Positions 20,945-29,393 of a DNA stretch of 64,000 nucleotides are shown here, piece after piece. The translations under genes and the position numbers were made by a program. The first letter of the stretch is position 1; each line of letters begins with the position of its first letter. The notes under the pieces are model-generated. The model made no database searches. It worked only from the letters and a program-made list of their open reading frames with translations, and was not told the DNA's origin. Origin of the DNA: Neptunomonas concharum (GTDB taxonomy: Bacteria; Pseudomonadota; Gammaproteobacteria; Pseudomonadales; Balneatricaceae). The stretch lies in assembly GCF_008630635.1 (NCBI RefSeq), contig NZ_CP043869.1, forward strand, positions 1,674,001 to 1,738,000, read 5' to 3'.

Positions 20945-21997
20945 ATGGCTGAAGATACTTACTTATTGACGATGATAAATACGATAGAGTCCTTACAGGA
21001 TAAAATAAAAACACTTGAATCCCGGATTCTGGAGTTAAAGTTTCATGAAAAACAGCTAGAGCTTGTTATTGAGTCTACAGCGGTTGGTATATGGGACTGG
21101 CAAGTACAAACGGGTGAACTCGTCGTTAATGAGCGATGGGCTAATATTATCGGCTATACCCTCGAAGAATTAGGCGAGGTGAGCATAGATACTTGGATGA
21201 AGTATGCTCATCCAGAAGATCTCAAAGAGTCTAACCGCTTATTAGAAAAGCATTGGGCGGGCAAAACTGAATGCTATATTTTCGAAACCCGGATGAAGCA
21301 TAAGCGCGGCCATTGGGTGTGGGTTTATGACACCGGGAAAGTGATAGAGTGGGAAAGTAAAAGCGTGCCAAAGAGAATGATTGGCACCCATTTGGATATC
21401 TCAGATAAAAAAGAGTATATCGCTAAGCTAGATGCGGCCAATAAGAAGCTAATGGCATTTAGCTATGTTGATTCACTGACTCAAATACCTAACCGACGTG
21501 CTTACGAAGAACGATTTCTCAGTATTATAGGTAGTGCTAAACGTTCTCAAAATACCGTTTCACTTCTGATCATCGACGTAGATCATTTCAAGAAATATAA
21601 CGATTATTATGGCCATGAAAAGGGTGATGAAGCACTGTTTAAAGTTGCTCAAGCGATAAAAAGCGTCTTAACCCGAAAAACGGATTTTGTAGCGCGCTAT
21701 GGCGGTGAAGAGATCGTTGTTCTTTTGCCCTTCACTACCCTTGAGGGAGCAGAAATTACGGCTGAGAAGATTATCCAGCGTATTATGGATGAGCGCATTG
21801 AGCATGTGCATTCACAGTATGACGGTATGCTCACAGTCAGCATCGGGGTAGCCTCGACCAGTAGTCAGTTTGATGATCTGTTTGATCATGCAGACACGGC
21901 ATTATATGTTGCGAAAAACAATGGCCGTAACCGTGTTGAAGCCTACTCTAATTATCAACCTCCAATAAGGGTTTTATCGCCATCACCAACCCCATAG
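20945..21997 (+). CDS. PAS-GGDEF diguanylate cyclase, soluble
   Basis: 350 aa. A short coiled coil (5-40) is followed by a PAS domain with PAC-like tail (~42-165: VGIWDWQVQTGELVVN, HLDISDKKEY). The GGDEF domain (~175-335) starts with DSLTQIPNRRAY and has the active-site variant YGGEEI, which is normal for active enzymes. An RxxD inhibitory site (RKTD) lies five residues before GGEEI. No membrane segment is seen, so PAS probably senses a cytoplasmic cue. It makes c-di-GMP from GTP. The ribosome site is weak and the start less sure. Confidence 0.93.
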   Translation: MAEDTYLLTMINTIESLQDKIKTLESRILELKFHEKQLELVIESTAVGIWDWQVQTGELVVNERWANIIGYTLEELGEVSIDTWMKYAHPEDLKESNRLLEKHWAGKTECYIFETRMKHKRGHWVWVYDTGKVIEWESKSVPKRMIGTHLDISDKKEYIAKLDAANKKLMAFSYVDSLTQIPNRRAYEERFLSIIGSAKRSQNTVSLLIIDVDHFKKYNDYYGHEKGDEALFKVAQAIKSVLTRKTDFVARYGGEEIVVLLPFTTLEGAEITAEKIIQRIMDERIEHVHSQYDGMLTVSIGVASTSSQFDDLFDHADTALYVAKNNGRNRVEAYSNYQPPIRVLSPSPTP

Positions 21998-22016
21998 AAA
22001 GCGCTGAAGGTGATGC

Positions 22017-22670
22017 TTAATCAACCGGTAGATGCCCCGTTTTTACCCAGATAATGGTTTCTTCTTTCACAAAAGGGTAGTGCTCACTCATATGGGGACT
22101 ACGTAGCCAGGTAAGCGTAGGGTAGTCTCCGTGTTCGTCTCTAAACGTGCCCGATAAAACCAGAATCTCTTCACCGCCAAAATGCCGATGGGGAAGGAAA
22201 CGCTCATTCTCTGGCCATTTAACCAATGCGGTATGCTCGCCCTCGAAACTATGTAAAGGCATCACTTCTAATCCGCCTTGTCCTGGTAACCAAGGCGTCG
22301 ATTGAGTGTCGACTCTGACTGTTTGATCATCACCTTGGGGAAACTGGTCTAGTTTGACGAACAACGTACACCCATTCTCACTGAAAGGCGCGTGACTACT
22401 ACCAGGAGGATTACGAATATAGGTGCCAGCGGGGTAGTCACCGGTTTCATCTGAAAAGACGCCTTCGAGAACGAGTATCTCTTCGCCAAAAGGGTGAGGG
22501 TGGCGCGCAAAGCGTGAACCCGCTGCATACCTGACAATACTCGTGGCATGGCCGGATTCTTTATCCTCCCTAGCAAGAGGTTTTCGCTCAACCCCTTTAG
22601 CGGGGCTAGGTAGCCAATCCATCTCTTGGGTATTAATGATGACGTGTTTTGAAAAGTCCATGTTCAGCAT
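22017..22670 (-). CDS. Double-cupin protein related to the ChrR cupin domain
   Basis: 217 aa with two tandem cupin repeats. The first contains FARHPHPFGEEILVLEG (about 55-71), the second FLPHRHFGGEEILVLSG (about 163-179), both with the HxH...E metal-binding pattern. Each is followed by FxDExGDYP and HxxxP motifs typical of the ChrR_Cupin_7 family. The N-terminal zinc anti-sigma domain of ChrR is absent and no ECF sigma gene is nearby. The gene follows the HAD phosphatase gene by 37 bp in the same direction, so it may be the last gene of the ABC importer operon. Function unknown; metal or oxygen-related catalysis is possible. Confidence 0.82.
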   Translation of the reverse strand: MLNMDFSKHVIINTQEMDWLPSPAKGVERKPLAREDKESGHATSIVRYAAGSRFARHPHPFGEEILVLEGVFSDETGDYPAGTYIRNPPGSSHAPFSENGCTLFVKLDQFPQGDDQTVRVDTQSTPWLPGQGGLEVMPLHSFEGEHTALVKWPENERFLPHRHFGGEEILVLSGTFRDEHGDYPTLTWLRSPHMSEHYPFVKEETIIWVKTGHLPVD

Positions 22671-22707
22671 AATGGAGGCTACCTTGTATGGGTTTAAGAC
22701 ACTCTAC

Positions 22708-23544
22708 TCATTTGATCAGCGTATTTAAAGCACTTGGTGACGCGCTTGGATAATTTAACAGGGTTGTAGCTAGCTCAATAAAACCGTAGCCCCCTTGTTT
22801 GCTGGTAATGTAGTTTGGGGTATGTTCCATCTGTTCTACAAAACGCGAAATATTGGATACGCCTACCGAAACTGGGAAGTGCTCAAACATTGACTCATCA
22901 TTGGGGGAGTCGCCAATGAAGATGCATTGCTCTAGAGGTAAGTCAGGATATGTAGTCTCTAACCAAGTTTTGGCTGTATCAGCTTTACTGTAGCTGCCAA
23001 TCCAAGCGTTAATATGTATTGAACTAAGCCTTGCTGATACCTCCTGTTCAAGTAACCATTGCGTTGCTGCCTGAGCTATCGAACGCTCAATCTGGACTTG
23101 TTGACCGATATCAAATGCAATGTCTGTCAGTCTGAACGGTTGGTCTTGGGTATAACCAATATCAGGGAACCGGTGTTTAAGCGTTTCACCAAGCTGGTAG
23201 AGACGCTCGATGTTCTGTTCTCTGGCAATAAATGTTTCTCGAAAGTGCCGAGTGACAAGACCCGATGCATCTTGTGCCATCCAAAAACTGCCATTCTCAC
23301 CAATCACACAATTTACCGGCCAGGTGCGTACTATACAGTCGCACCATCCCGCGCTGGCCCCTGTGACTGGCACAACAATCACGCCTGCATCTTTCAGCTG
23401 TTGCAGGGCGATAAAGGTTTCCACAGGGAGCTTGCCTTCCCATGTCAATGTGTCATCAACATCAGTAAAGAGTACCTTGATTGGTCTTTCGAATTGATCT
23501 GGTAATGGCAAAAGTTGTTTGCGCATAGTGGCAAAATTTATCAT
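22708..23544 (-). CDS. HAD-IIB family phosphatase
   Basis: About 278 aa with motif I FTDVDDTLTWEG, motif II VVPVTGAS, and motif III/IV GDSPNDESMF. The domain layout is that of Cof-type HAD-IIB phosphatases, which also include sucrose-phosphate and mannosyl-3-phosphoglycerate phosphatases. The start ATG (23544) shares one base with the stop of the upstream gene (TGATG), so the two are translationally coupled. It lies in an operon with a CUT1-type sugar importer and an EEP-family phosphoesterase. The simplest reading is that it dephosphorylates a sugar or polyol phosphate released inside the cell; the substrate is not known. Confidence 0.85.
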   Translation of the reverse strand: MINFATMRKQLLPLPDQFERPIKVLFTDVDDTLTWEGKLPVETFIALQQLKDAGVIVVPVTGASAGWCDCIVRTWPVNCVIGENGSFWMAQDASGLVTRHFRETFIAREQNIERLYQLGETLKHRFPDIGYTQDQPFRLTDIAFDIGQQVQIERSIAQAATQWLLEQEVSARLSSIHINAWIGSYSKADTAKTWLETTYPDLPLEQCIFIGDSPNDESMFEHFPVSVGVSNISRFVEQMEHTPNYITSKQGGYGFIELATTLLNYPSASPSALNTLIK

Positions 23545-24377
23545 CAAATATCTATCCTTAGCATGATAGGCTGGTGGTCTGAAGCGTCTGTTTGTGTATT
23601 AATGTGCATGGACTTCAGGTAGTGCTCAAATCCGAATGTGATGAGGAAATAATCGCGGCAATGCGGGCCTTGTGGCCACTGCTGGCGATCAAAGCAGCCG
23701 CACGTTGGTGTTCGAGTATCATTTGAGCGGTTCAAATGTTGCCAGCAATCCACCCAATCCGCTGTGGAGATAAAATCCCGATACCCCCCAGAGTCTGACG
23801 CTAGGTTTAAGTCCCCACAGAGTATTGTGGTATTAGTAGAAGGCGCTGGAGTATAGCAACCGAAGGTATCTATGGCCTTAGTAGATAAGGATCGTGCAAT
23901 GGCTCGTTGGTTGAGAGCACTGAGATAACCCAGCTGCAGTTGGCGCTCTACAGGATTGTGGTAAGCCAAATGGGTATTAATGATACGAAGAAAACCACGA
24001 TCGACTCGAATCAGCGTTTCAATGGCAGTTCTTGGCATTTGCCATAGCCCTTGAGCCGGTGGCCAAGGTAATGTGTGAAGGTGATAGTCTTCCAAAAGCG
24101 GTTGCTTTACCAGAGTGAGATTCCCAAACTCCTTTCTGAGACCGCTATCCTGCCGCCAGCTTATGGCTGCAGACCAAACCGCTTCATAGTCTGGGAACGC
24201 CTCTTGTAGTACCGATAGTTGGTCAATATTCCCCATATCTGGAAAGAATCTCGATAACTCCTGTAAGCAGATAACATCAAGTTGCTCGTATTGCCTGATT
24301 TCATCAATTATTCGTTGTGAGTTATAGATTCCGTCGCAGCCTTTTGTTGCCTGTATATTCCAGCTCAAAATATTCAT
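23544..24377 (-). CDS. Endonuclease/exonuclease/phosphatase (EEP) family phosphoesterase
   Basis: About 277 aa, beginning MNILSWNIQ, a normal EEP start. Motifs are SWNIQ (Asn), CLQELS (catalytic Glu), NTHLAYHNP, LCGDLNLASDS (Asp-Asn) and a C-terminal SDHQPIML (Asp-His). EEP enzymes cleave phosphodiesters in DNA, sphingomyelin or inositol phosphates, or remove phosphates. The start at 24377 is 1 bp after the permease stop and has a GGAG site, replacing a longer open frame. Its place in a sugar-importer operon and coupling to a HAD phosphatase suggest a phosphodiester or phosphosugar substrate rather than DNA; this is inference. No signal peptide. Confidence 0.85.
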   Translation of the reverse strand: MNILSWNIQATKGCDGIYNSQRIIDEIRQYEQLDVICLQELSRFFPDMGNIDQLSVLQEAFPDYEAVWSAAISWRQDSGLRKEFGNLTLVKQPLLEDYHLHTLPWPPAQGLWQMPRTAIETLIRVDRGFLRIINTHLAYHNPVERQLQLGYLSALNQRAIARSLSTKAIDTFGCYTPAPSTNTTILCGDLNLASDSGGYRDFISTADWVDCWQHLNRSNDTRTPTCGCFDRQQWPQGPHCRDYFLITFGFEHYLKSMHINTQTDASDHQPIMLRIDI

Positions 24378-24378
24378 G

Positions 24379-25215
24379 TTATTTAACTCCAGCCCGCATA
24401 AAAGACTGTACAAACTGACGTTGAAAAACCAAAAAAACGATCAGTAAGGGAGCAACGGATATGAGTGTGCCTGCAGAAATAACCGACCAATCTACGCCGG
24501 ATTCTGGGGCACCAAAAATAGCCATTCCAACGGTGAGGGGGCGGCTATTTTCGGTATTTGTAGCCACAAGTGGCCAGAGAAAGTTATTCCAATGATAACT
24601 AATCGATACCAAAGAAAAGGCTAAGTACGTCGGTTTAGCAAGAGGGACATAGACTTTCCAAATAATTTGAAGGTTAGAACACCCTTCTATTCGTGCTGCA
24701 TCTTCAAGCTCTTGCGGTATCGTTTTGAATGTTTGACGGAGTAAAAAGATACCAAAAGCACTAGCCAAATAGGGTAAACCGACCCCAATGTAAGTGTCTA
24801 TGGCTTGCAGCGAAGCAAGCGTTTGGTAGTTTTCGACAATCAGTATTTCAGGGACGATCATCAGCTGCATCAGAATTAACGCGAACACCAAACCTCGTCC
24901 CCGAAAACGGATTCTAGCCAAAGCATAGCCAGCTAAAGTGCAAAGCACTAATTGAAAGACCAATATCAACAGTGTGATAGCCACGGTATTTAGCATATAG
25001 CTAACAAAAGGAGCTTGTTCCCATGCGGCATGAAAATTCTCCATAGAGAGTGGAGCGTTCAAGGCGAATCGGGTGGCATATTCAGGGGGATGAATAGCAG
25101 CCCAGAGCGCATAAATCAGAGGGAAGATCCAAAAAATCCCAAGCAGCCAAGCAAGCAGTGTAGAGAGACCACTCGCTGTATGGTTAAGAAGAGGAGTAAG
25201 TTTAGTAATAAACAT
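24379..25215 (-). CDS. ABC transporter permease, CUT1 type (MalG/UgpE-like)
   Basis: About 278 aa with six predicted membrane segments. The EAA loop (QELEDAARIEGCSNLQIIWKVYVPLAKP) lies near residue 180. It should form a heterodimer with the permease encoded just upstream. The ATG at 25215 is preferred; a TTG at 25227 overlaps the previous stop. The best relatives by motif are the glycerol-3-phosphate (UgpE) and maltose (MalG) permeases. The stop is followed after 1 bp by the EEP gene. Confidence 0.92.
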   Translation of the reverse strand: MFITKLTPLLNHTASGLSTLLAWLLGIFWIFPLIYALWAAIHPPEYATRFALNAPLSMENFHAAWEQAPFVSYMLNTVAITLLILVFQLVLCTLAGYALARIRFRGRGLVFALILMQLMIVPEILIVENYQTLASLQAIDTYIGVGLPYLASAFGIFLLRQTFKTIPQELEDAARIEGCSNLQIIWKVYVPLAKPTYLAFSLVSISYHWNNFLWPLVATNTENSRPLTVGMAIFGAPESGVDWSVISAGTLISVAPLLIVFLVFQRQFVQSFMRAGVK

Positions 25216-25223
25216 GATCAATC

Positions 25224-26090
25224 TCAACGGTAGTGAACGCGACGTTCGATCACTCCAAATTGGAGTGCGGCAAGTGCAATCAATAGGATTAACAGGACCA
25301 CGGTTAATACGGCGGCATAAGCTGTGTCAAAAAAGCTAAAAGCGTTCTCATAGATGTAGTAGAGCAGTAGATTACTCGCGTTATTGGGGCCGCCTTTGGT
25401 AAGAATAAAAAGGTGATCTACCAGTTTGAACGCGTTTAAAAAAGCATTTACTAATACAAATAACGTGGTTGGCATGAGTAAAGGTAAGGTGATTCTTCGC
25501 AAGTTAGTCCAACGGCTCGCGCCTTCGATGGAAGCGGCTTGGTAAAGGTCAGGGCTTATTGTCTGAAGGGCCGCAAGGTAAAAAATCATGAAAAACCCCG
25601 CTTCTTTCCAAATGGTCATGAGCATCAAGCTATATAAGCTAAGATCTGGATCCCCCAGCCAATTATAACCATGGTGGCCGAACCAACTGAGTAGCTCATT
25701 GAAGAGACCAATTTCGGGTGTATAGAAAAATAACCAGATGTTGGCAACAGAAATCATAGGTAGGATGGTTGGCGTAAAGTACGCAAGCCGGAGTATGCTT
25801 TTACCGTGGATCTTACTATTGACCCAAAGCGCCATACCTAGTGCCAAAAACATTGATACGGGAACAGTAATAGCGGCATACCAAAGGCTATTAGATAACA
25901 CCTGCCAAAACACGTCATCCTCATAAAGATAACGATAGTTCTCCCATGTAAACCCCGTATTATTTTGCATGCCGGAGGATGTAAAACTCCGCCAGAACGT
26001 TGTAATCATAGGAATATGGGTAAAGGCTGCCAGTAATGAAAGCGCAGGTAGAAGTAGCAGCCACGCATATATTTGTTGGTTTCGGCTCAT
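25224..26090 (-). CDS. ABC transporter permease, CUT1 type (UgpA/MalF-like)
   Basis: 288 aa with six membrane segments and an EAA loop SPDLYQAASIEGASRWTNLR at about 178-197. It begins MSRNQQIYAWLLLLPAL, typical of UgpA-like subunits. It lies between the binding-protein gene (76-bp gap with a hairpin) and the second permease (overlap or close gap). Confidence 0.92.
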   Translation of the reverse strand: MSRNQQIYAWLLLLPALSLLAAFTHIPMITTFWRSFTSSGMQNNTGFTWENYRYLYEDDVFWQVLSNSLWYAAITVPVSMFLALGMALWVNSKIHGKSILRLAYFTPTILPMISVANIWLFFYTPEIGLFNELLSWFGHHGYNWLGDPDLSLYSLMLMTIWKEAGFFMIFYLAALQTISPDLYQAASIEGASRWTNLRRITLPLLMPTTLFVLVNAFLNAFKLVDHLFILTKGGPNNASNLLLYYIYENAFSFFDTAYAAVLTVVLLILLIALAALQFGVIERRVHYR

Positions 26091-26126
26091 GGTGATTAAC
26101 CAATAACTCTCGATGACAGACTAAAG

Positions 26127-26152
26127 AATAGGCGCCGCAAACGACGCCTATT
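26127..26152 (-). promoter_or_regulatory. Intercistronic hairpin after the binding-protein gene
   Basis: Perfect 8-bp arms (AATAGGCG, CGCCTATT) with a 10-nt loop lie in the gap between binding protein and permease genes. Such hairpins in importer operons commonly raise the level of binding protein over permeases. No long T run follows. Confidence 0.6.
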
Positions 26153-26166
26153 TCCATGGGCTTAAA

Positions 26167-27450
26167 TTACTTGTAACGTTTCAGAATGCGATCAGCTTGT
26201 TTCTGAGCGGACTTCAAAGCCTCTTCAGCAGATTGCTGATTAGTCAGGGTTGACTGAATAGCATCGTCCAGCAGTTTACGAACACGGCCAGCTTGATGAG
26301 TAGCAAGCTCCGCTGTCGCATGCTCGAGTTGGTCGCGAGCAACCGCAGCAGGTGGGAAGCTTTTCACATAGTTTTTCAGAGCTTCTGTATTATAAGAAGC
26401 AGGACTTACGCCCATGTAGCCGGTTTCTATACTCCATTTCGCGGCTTGTTCTGGGGCAGTCATGAACTTCACTAATTTCAATGCCGCTTGGCGCTCTTCT
26501 GGCGTAGATTTTTTGAACAGGTAGAAGTTACCGCCCCCTGTTGGTGAACCCATCTCTGTGTTCGCAGGAAGCATGGATACACCAAAATCAAACGTGGCAT
26601 TTTTCTTAACGCTAGTTAGGTTACCAGTTGAGTGCCACATAATGGCTGTTTTCTGCTCAAGAAAATTCTGACGCAGCGTACCCCACTCAATCGTGCCCTC
26701 AGGCATAATTTTGTGTTCTGAGCCCAGTGACTTCCAAAATGCTAAGGCTTCTATCACTTCGGGCTTATCAAAATAGGTTTCAGTCCCTGCTTGGTTCATC
26801 AGCACTTGGCTGTTTTGTTTAGCTAATGCACCAAACATCCAGTAGGGGTAACCCGTCGATGGGATCATTGCCCCCCATTGGGTTGTTTGGCCATTTACAT
26901 CGTGCTTAGTTAGCTTTTTACCCATATTGACCAACTCTGTCCATGTAGCTGGCGCATGGTCAGGATTGAGGCCTGCTTCGCGAAACATATCCTTGTTGTA
27001 ATACATAACAATGGTAGAGCGTTGAAAAGGCACGCCCCATGTTTTGCCATTTACTTGGCCATTTTTCATAAGCGCAGGATAAAAGCTTTGTAACCAAGCT
27101 TTGTCTTCGACACTGGTTACCACTTCATCAAATGGAATAATCGCATCTAGATCCATCAATTCATGGACATCGATTGAGAACATGACTGACAGTTGTGCCG
27201 GCTGCCCACTTTGTAACGCAGCTAATGCTTTTACGCGTGCATCGTTATAGTTACCTGCATAAATGGCTGTGACATCAATATCGGGATTTTGTGTTTCAAA
27301 GTCGGCAATAATAGCGTCAACCACTTTGGTAAGCGCCCCACCCACAGCAACGGGGTAGTACATGGTTAATTCGGTTTTTGCCTGTGCAACACTGGATACT
27401 GCCGTTGCTAGTACGGCTGCCAACAAACGCTTTTTGCCACAATTAAACAT
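26167..27450 (-). CDS. ABC transporter extracellular binding protein, UgpB/MalE-type (family 1)
   Basis: 427 aa with a signal peptide (GKKRLLAAVLATAVSSVAQA). The mature protein has features of family 1 carbohydrate binding proteins: FETQNPDIDVTAIYAGNY near 50-67, then GKTWGVPFQRSTIVMYYNKDMF, and a C-terminal lobe with AAKWSIETGYMGVS. These segments are close to UgpB, the sn-glycerol-3-phosphate/glycerophosphodiester binding protein, making phosphorylated polyols or diesters a reasonable guess. The start overlaps the end of the ATPase gene by 8 bp. Confidence 0.9.
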   Translation of the reverse strand: MFNCGKKRLLAAVLATAVSSVAQAKTELTMYYPVAVGGALTKVVDAIIADFETQNPDIDVTAIYAGNYNDARVKALAALQSGQPAQLSVMFSIDVHELMDLDAIIPFDEVVTSVEDKAWLQSFYPALMKNGQVNGKTWGVPFQRSTIVMYYNKDMFREAGLNPDHAPATWTELVNMGKKLTKHDVNGQTTQWGAMIPSTGYPYWMFGALAKQNSQVLMNQAGTETYFDKPEVIEALAFWKSLGSEHKIMPEGTIEWGTLRQNFLEQKTAIMWHSTGNLTSVKKNATFDFGVSMLPANTEMGSPTGGGNFYLFKKSTPEERQAALKLVKFMTAPEQAAKWSIETGYMGVSPASYNTEALKNYVKSFPPAAVARDQLEHATAELATHQAGRVRKLLDDAIQSTLTNQQSAEEALKSAQKQADRILKRYK

Positions 27451-28507
27451 AAGAACATTCCTTCGGTTGGTAGGTTTGAGGATCTCTTGGTCGAGCTTCT
27501 AGTGCGACAGCCAGATGCGGATTCTCCACACGCAGGCCGGTTTTTAATGAAAAATGATGCTCATGCTGAGGTTTCCAGCCGATATTGAGTGGGTGCTTTT
27601 CGGGTAGTAGATGATGTCCCGGTAGACTCAGCAGCAGTAACTTCCCCCGGTAATCTACGGTAATCAAGGTATCAGCACCCTGATAATCACAAAGTACGAC
27701 ATGGGCATTAGGGGTGCTCGTTACTTGCTGTTTTAGATGAATATGCTCTGGTCGAATGCCTACGCTGATATGCTCTTTACGTATGAGGTTCATCGGGGGG
27801 TGTCCGATAAAGTTTGCAACAAATTGACTAGCCGGTTCGTTATAAAGCGCTTTGGGCGTGCCTATTTGCTCAATACGACCTGCGTTGAGTAACAATATCC
27901 TGTCTGCCATGCTCATGGCCTCTACTTGATCATGGGTGACGTAGAGTACGGTTAAGCCTAGCTGTTTCTGTAAGGCGCGAATCTCTGTTCGCATCTCGTT
28001 ACGTAGTTTGGCGTCAAGGTTAGAGAGTGGCTCATCCATCAGACAAAGTGGAGCTTGGGAAACGATAGCTCTCGCCAGTGCAACACGCTGGCATTGCCCC
28101 CCTGACAGCTGAGAGGGCTTTTTGGTAAGTTGATCGCCAAGGCCTACCAGATCAACCGCGTGAGAGAGGCGTTTACGTTGTTCAGCGGTTGCAACACTTC
28201 GGGCTTTTAAACCAAATAGAATATTTTCCCGTACCGTAAGGTGAGGAAAAAGAGCGTAGGATTGAAACACCATGGACAGCTGACGCTTTCCCGGACTAAA
28301 GTGCGTGATCTCTTTACTGTTTAAAAAGATCTGCCCCTTTGTTGGGGTTTCTAAGCCCGCGATCATTTTCAGTGTGGTTGATTTTCCGCAGCCTGACGGG
28401 CCAAGCAGAGCAATAAACTCACCTTGTTGAACATCAAAATTAACATCATCTACGACATAATCGTTGGCAAACTGCTTAGATAAACCCTGAATAGTTAAAA
28501 AACTCAT
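27443..28507 (-). CDS. ABC transporter ATPase, UgpC/MalK type
   Basis: 354 aa. Walker A GPSGCGKST, signature LSGGQCQRVALARA (Cys instead of Arg/Gln at the sixth position), Walker B LCLMDEPLSNLDA, H-loop VTHDQVEAM, and a C-terminal OB-type regulatory domain of MalK/UgpC size. The start ATG overlaps the stop of the DeoR regulator gene as ATGA, with AGGAG upstream, so the two are translationally coupled. It energises the two CUT1 permeases of the same operon. Confidence 0.93.
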   Translation of the reverse strand: MSFLTIQGLSKQFANDYVVDDVNFDVQQGEFIALLGPSGCGKSTTLKMIAGLETPTKGQIFLNSKEITHFSPGKRQLSMVFQSYALFPHLTVRENILFGLKARSVATAEQRKRLSHAVDLVGLGDQLTKKPSQLSGGQCQRVALARAIVSQAPLCLMDEPLSNLDAKLRNEMRTEIRALQKQLGLTVLYVTHDQVEAMSMADRILLLNAGRIEQIGTPKALYNEPASQFVANFIGHPPMNLIRKEHISVGIRPEHIHLKQQVTSTPNAHVVLCDYQGADTLITVDYRGKLLLLSLPGHHLLPEKHPLNIGWKPQHEHHFSLKTGLRVENPHLAVALEARPRDPQTYQPKECSYV

Positions 28508-29295
28508 GATAGTGCTCCTGTTAAGCACTCGATGACATCAATAGAAGAGGCTTCACAAATAGGGCGCAGGTCATCAGGGATCTGGTCAATATAGAAGCTA
28601 TCAATATCGCTGAGCATGGCGGTTTTAATAGGTGCGCTACGCAGATATTTGCTTTTATCTGCAACCAGAATGCGATGCTCACTGTTATCCATAATGGCTG
28701 ATGAAATATGTGACTCTTCTGGAGAAAAATCCAGAAGCGCCCCATTTTCTGCTAAGCCACCGACGCCAAAAATCCCGAAATTTACTTGGAACTTACGTAA
28801 AAATCGTGTGGCGTCCTCTCCCATCAAATCCTGATCAGAAGGGCGCAGCTTTCCGCCGCATAAGTAGGTTTCTATATTGGCATTTTGGCAAAGGGTAATA
28901 GCCGCATTGAGGTTATTCGTTACCACTGTTAAGTGATTGTGACCAAGTAGCGCCCGTGCAATTTCTTGAGGTGTTGTGCCAATCCCTAAAAAGAGACTTG
29001 AACCTTCAGGGATGCTGGCCGCTACTTTTTGAGCAATCGCCTGTTTGGCTTTCAGGTTAATAATTTGTCGGTTATTAAACGACAGGTTGTGGCTTTGCAC
29101 TGGGAGTGTGATACCACCATGCACACGCTTAACCAAGCCTAAATCACTCAGGTCATTCAGGTCTTTTCGAATCGTTTGTATAGAAACGTCAAATAGATCG
29201 GTGATAACGGCACTTGATAATGTACCGCCTTCATCCCGAAGCCGCTGAAGAATTATTTCCTGCCGTTCTGAAAGTTGCATCATGCCCGAACTCAT
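28504..29295 (-). CDS. DeoR-family transcriptional regulator of the ABC importer operon
   Basis: 263 aa. An N-terminal winged helix (about 6-62: RQEIILQRL, VSIQTIRKDLNDL, VKRVHGG) is followed by a sugar-phosphate sensor domain (about 80-240) containing GIGTTPQEIARALLG, VVTNNLNAA, GVGGL and ADKSKY, as in GlpR. Members respond to phosphorylated sugars. It is the first gene of the leftward operon, and two operator-like boxes lie upstream at 29307-29339. The start may be the ATG at 29295 or one of the ATGs 12-15 bp further in. Confidence 0.93.
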   Translation of the reverse strand: MSSGMMQLSERQEIILQRLRDEGGTLSSAVITDLFDVSIQTIRKDLNDLSDLGLVKRVHGGITLPVQSHNLSFNNRQIINLKAKQAIAQKVAASIPEGSSLFLGIGTTPQEIARALLGHNHLTVVTNNLNAAITLCQNANIETYLCGGKLRPSDQDLMGEDATRFLRKFQVNFGIFGVGGLAENGALLDFSPEESHISSAIMDNSEHRILVADKSKYLRSAPIKTAMLSDIDSFYIDQIPDDLRPICEASSIDVIECLTGALS

Positions 29296-29306
29296 TACTC
29301 AATTCA

Positions 29307-29339
29307 TTTCGAACGAAATTATTTACCTTTCGTATGAAA
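29307..29339 (-). promoter_or_regulatory. Two operator-like boxes upstream of the DeoR gene
   Basis: TTTCGAACGAAA (29307-29318) and TTTCGTATGAAA (29328-29339) share a TTTCG start and GAAA end and are 21 bp apart, two helical turns. They lie 12-44 bp upstream of the deoR start, fitting autorepression. TTTCG-type boxes are usual for DeoR-family proteins. Confidence 0.55.
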
Positions 29340-29393
29340 ATTGAATGACGGCAAGATGACATCGCGATGACGAATTAATTTTGAAGCAAAAGC

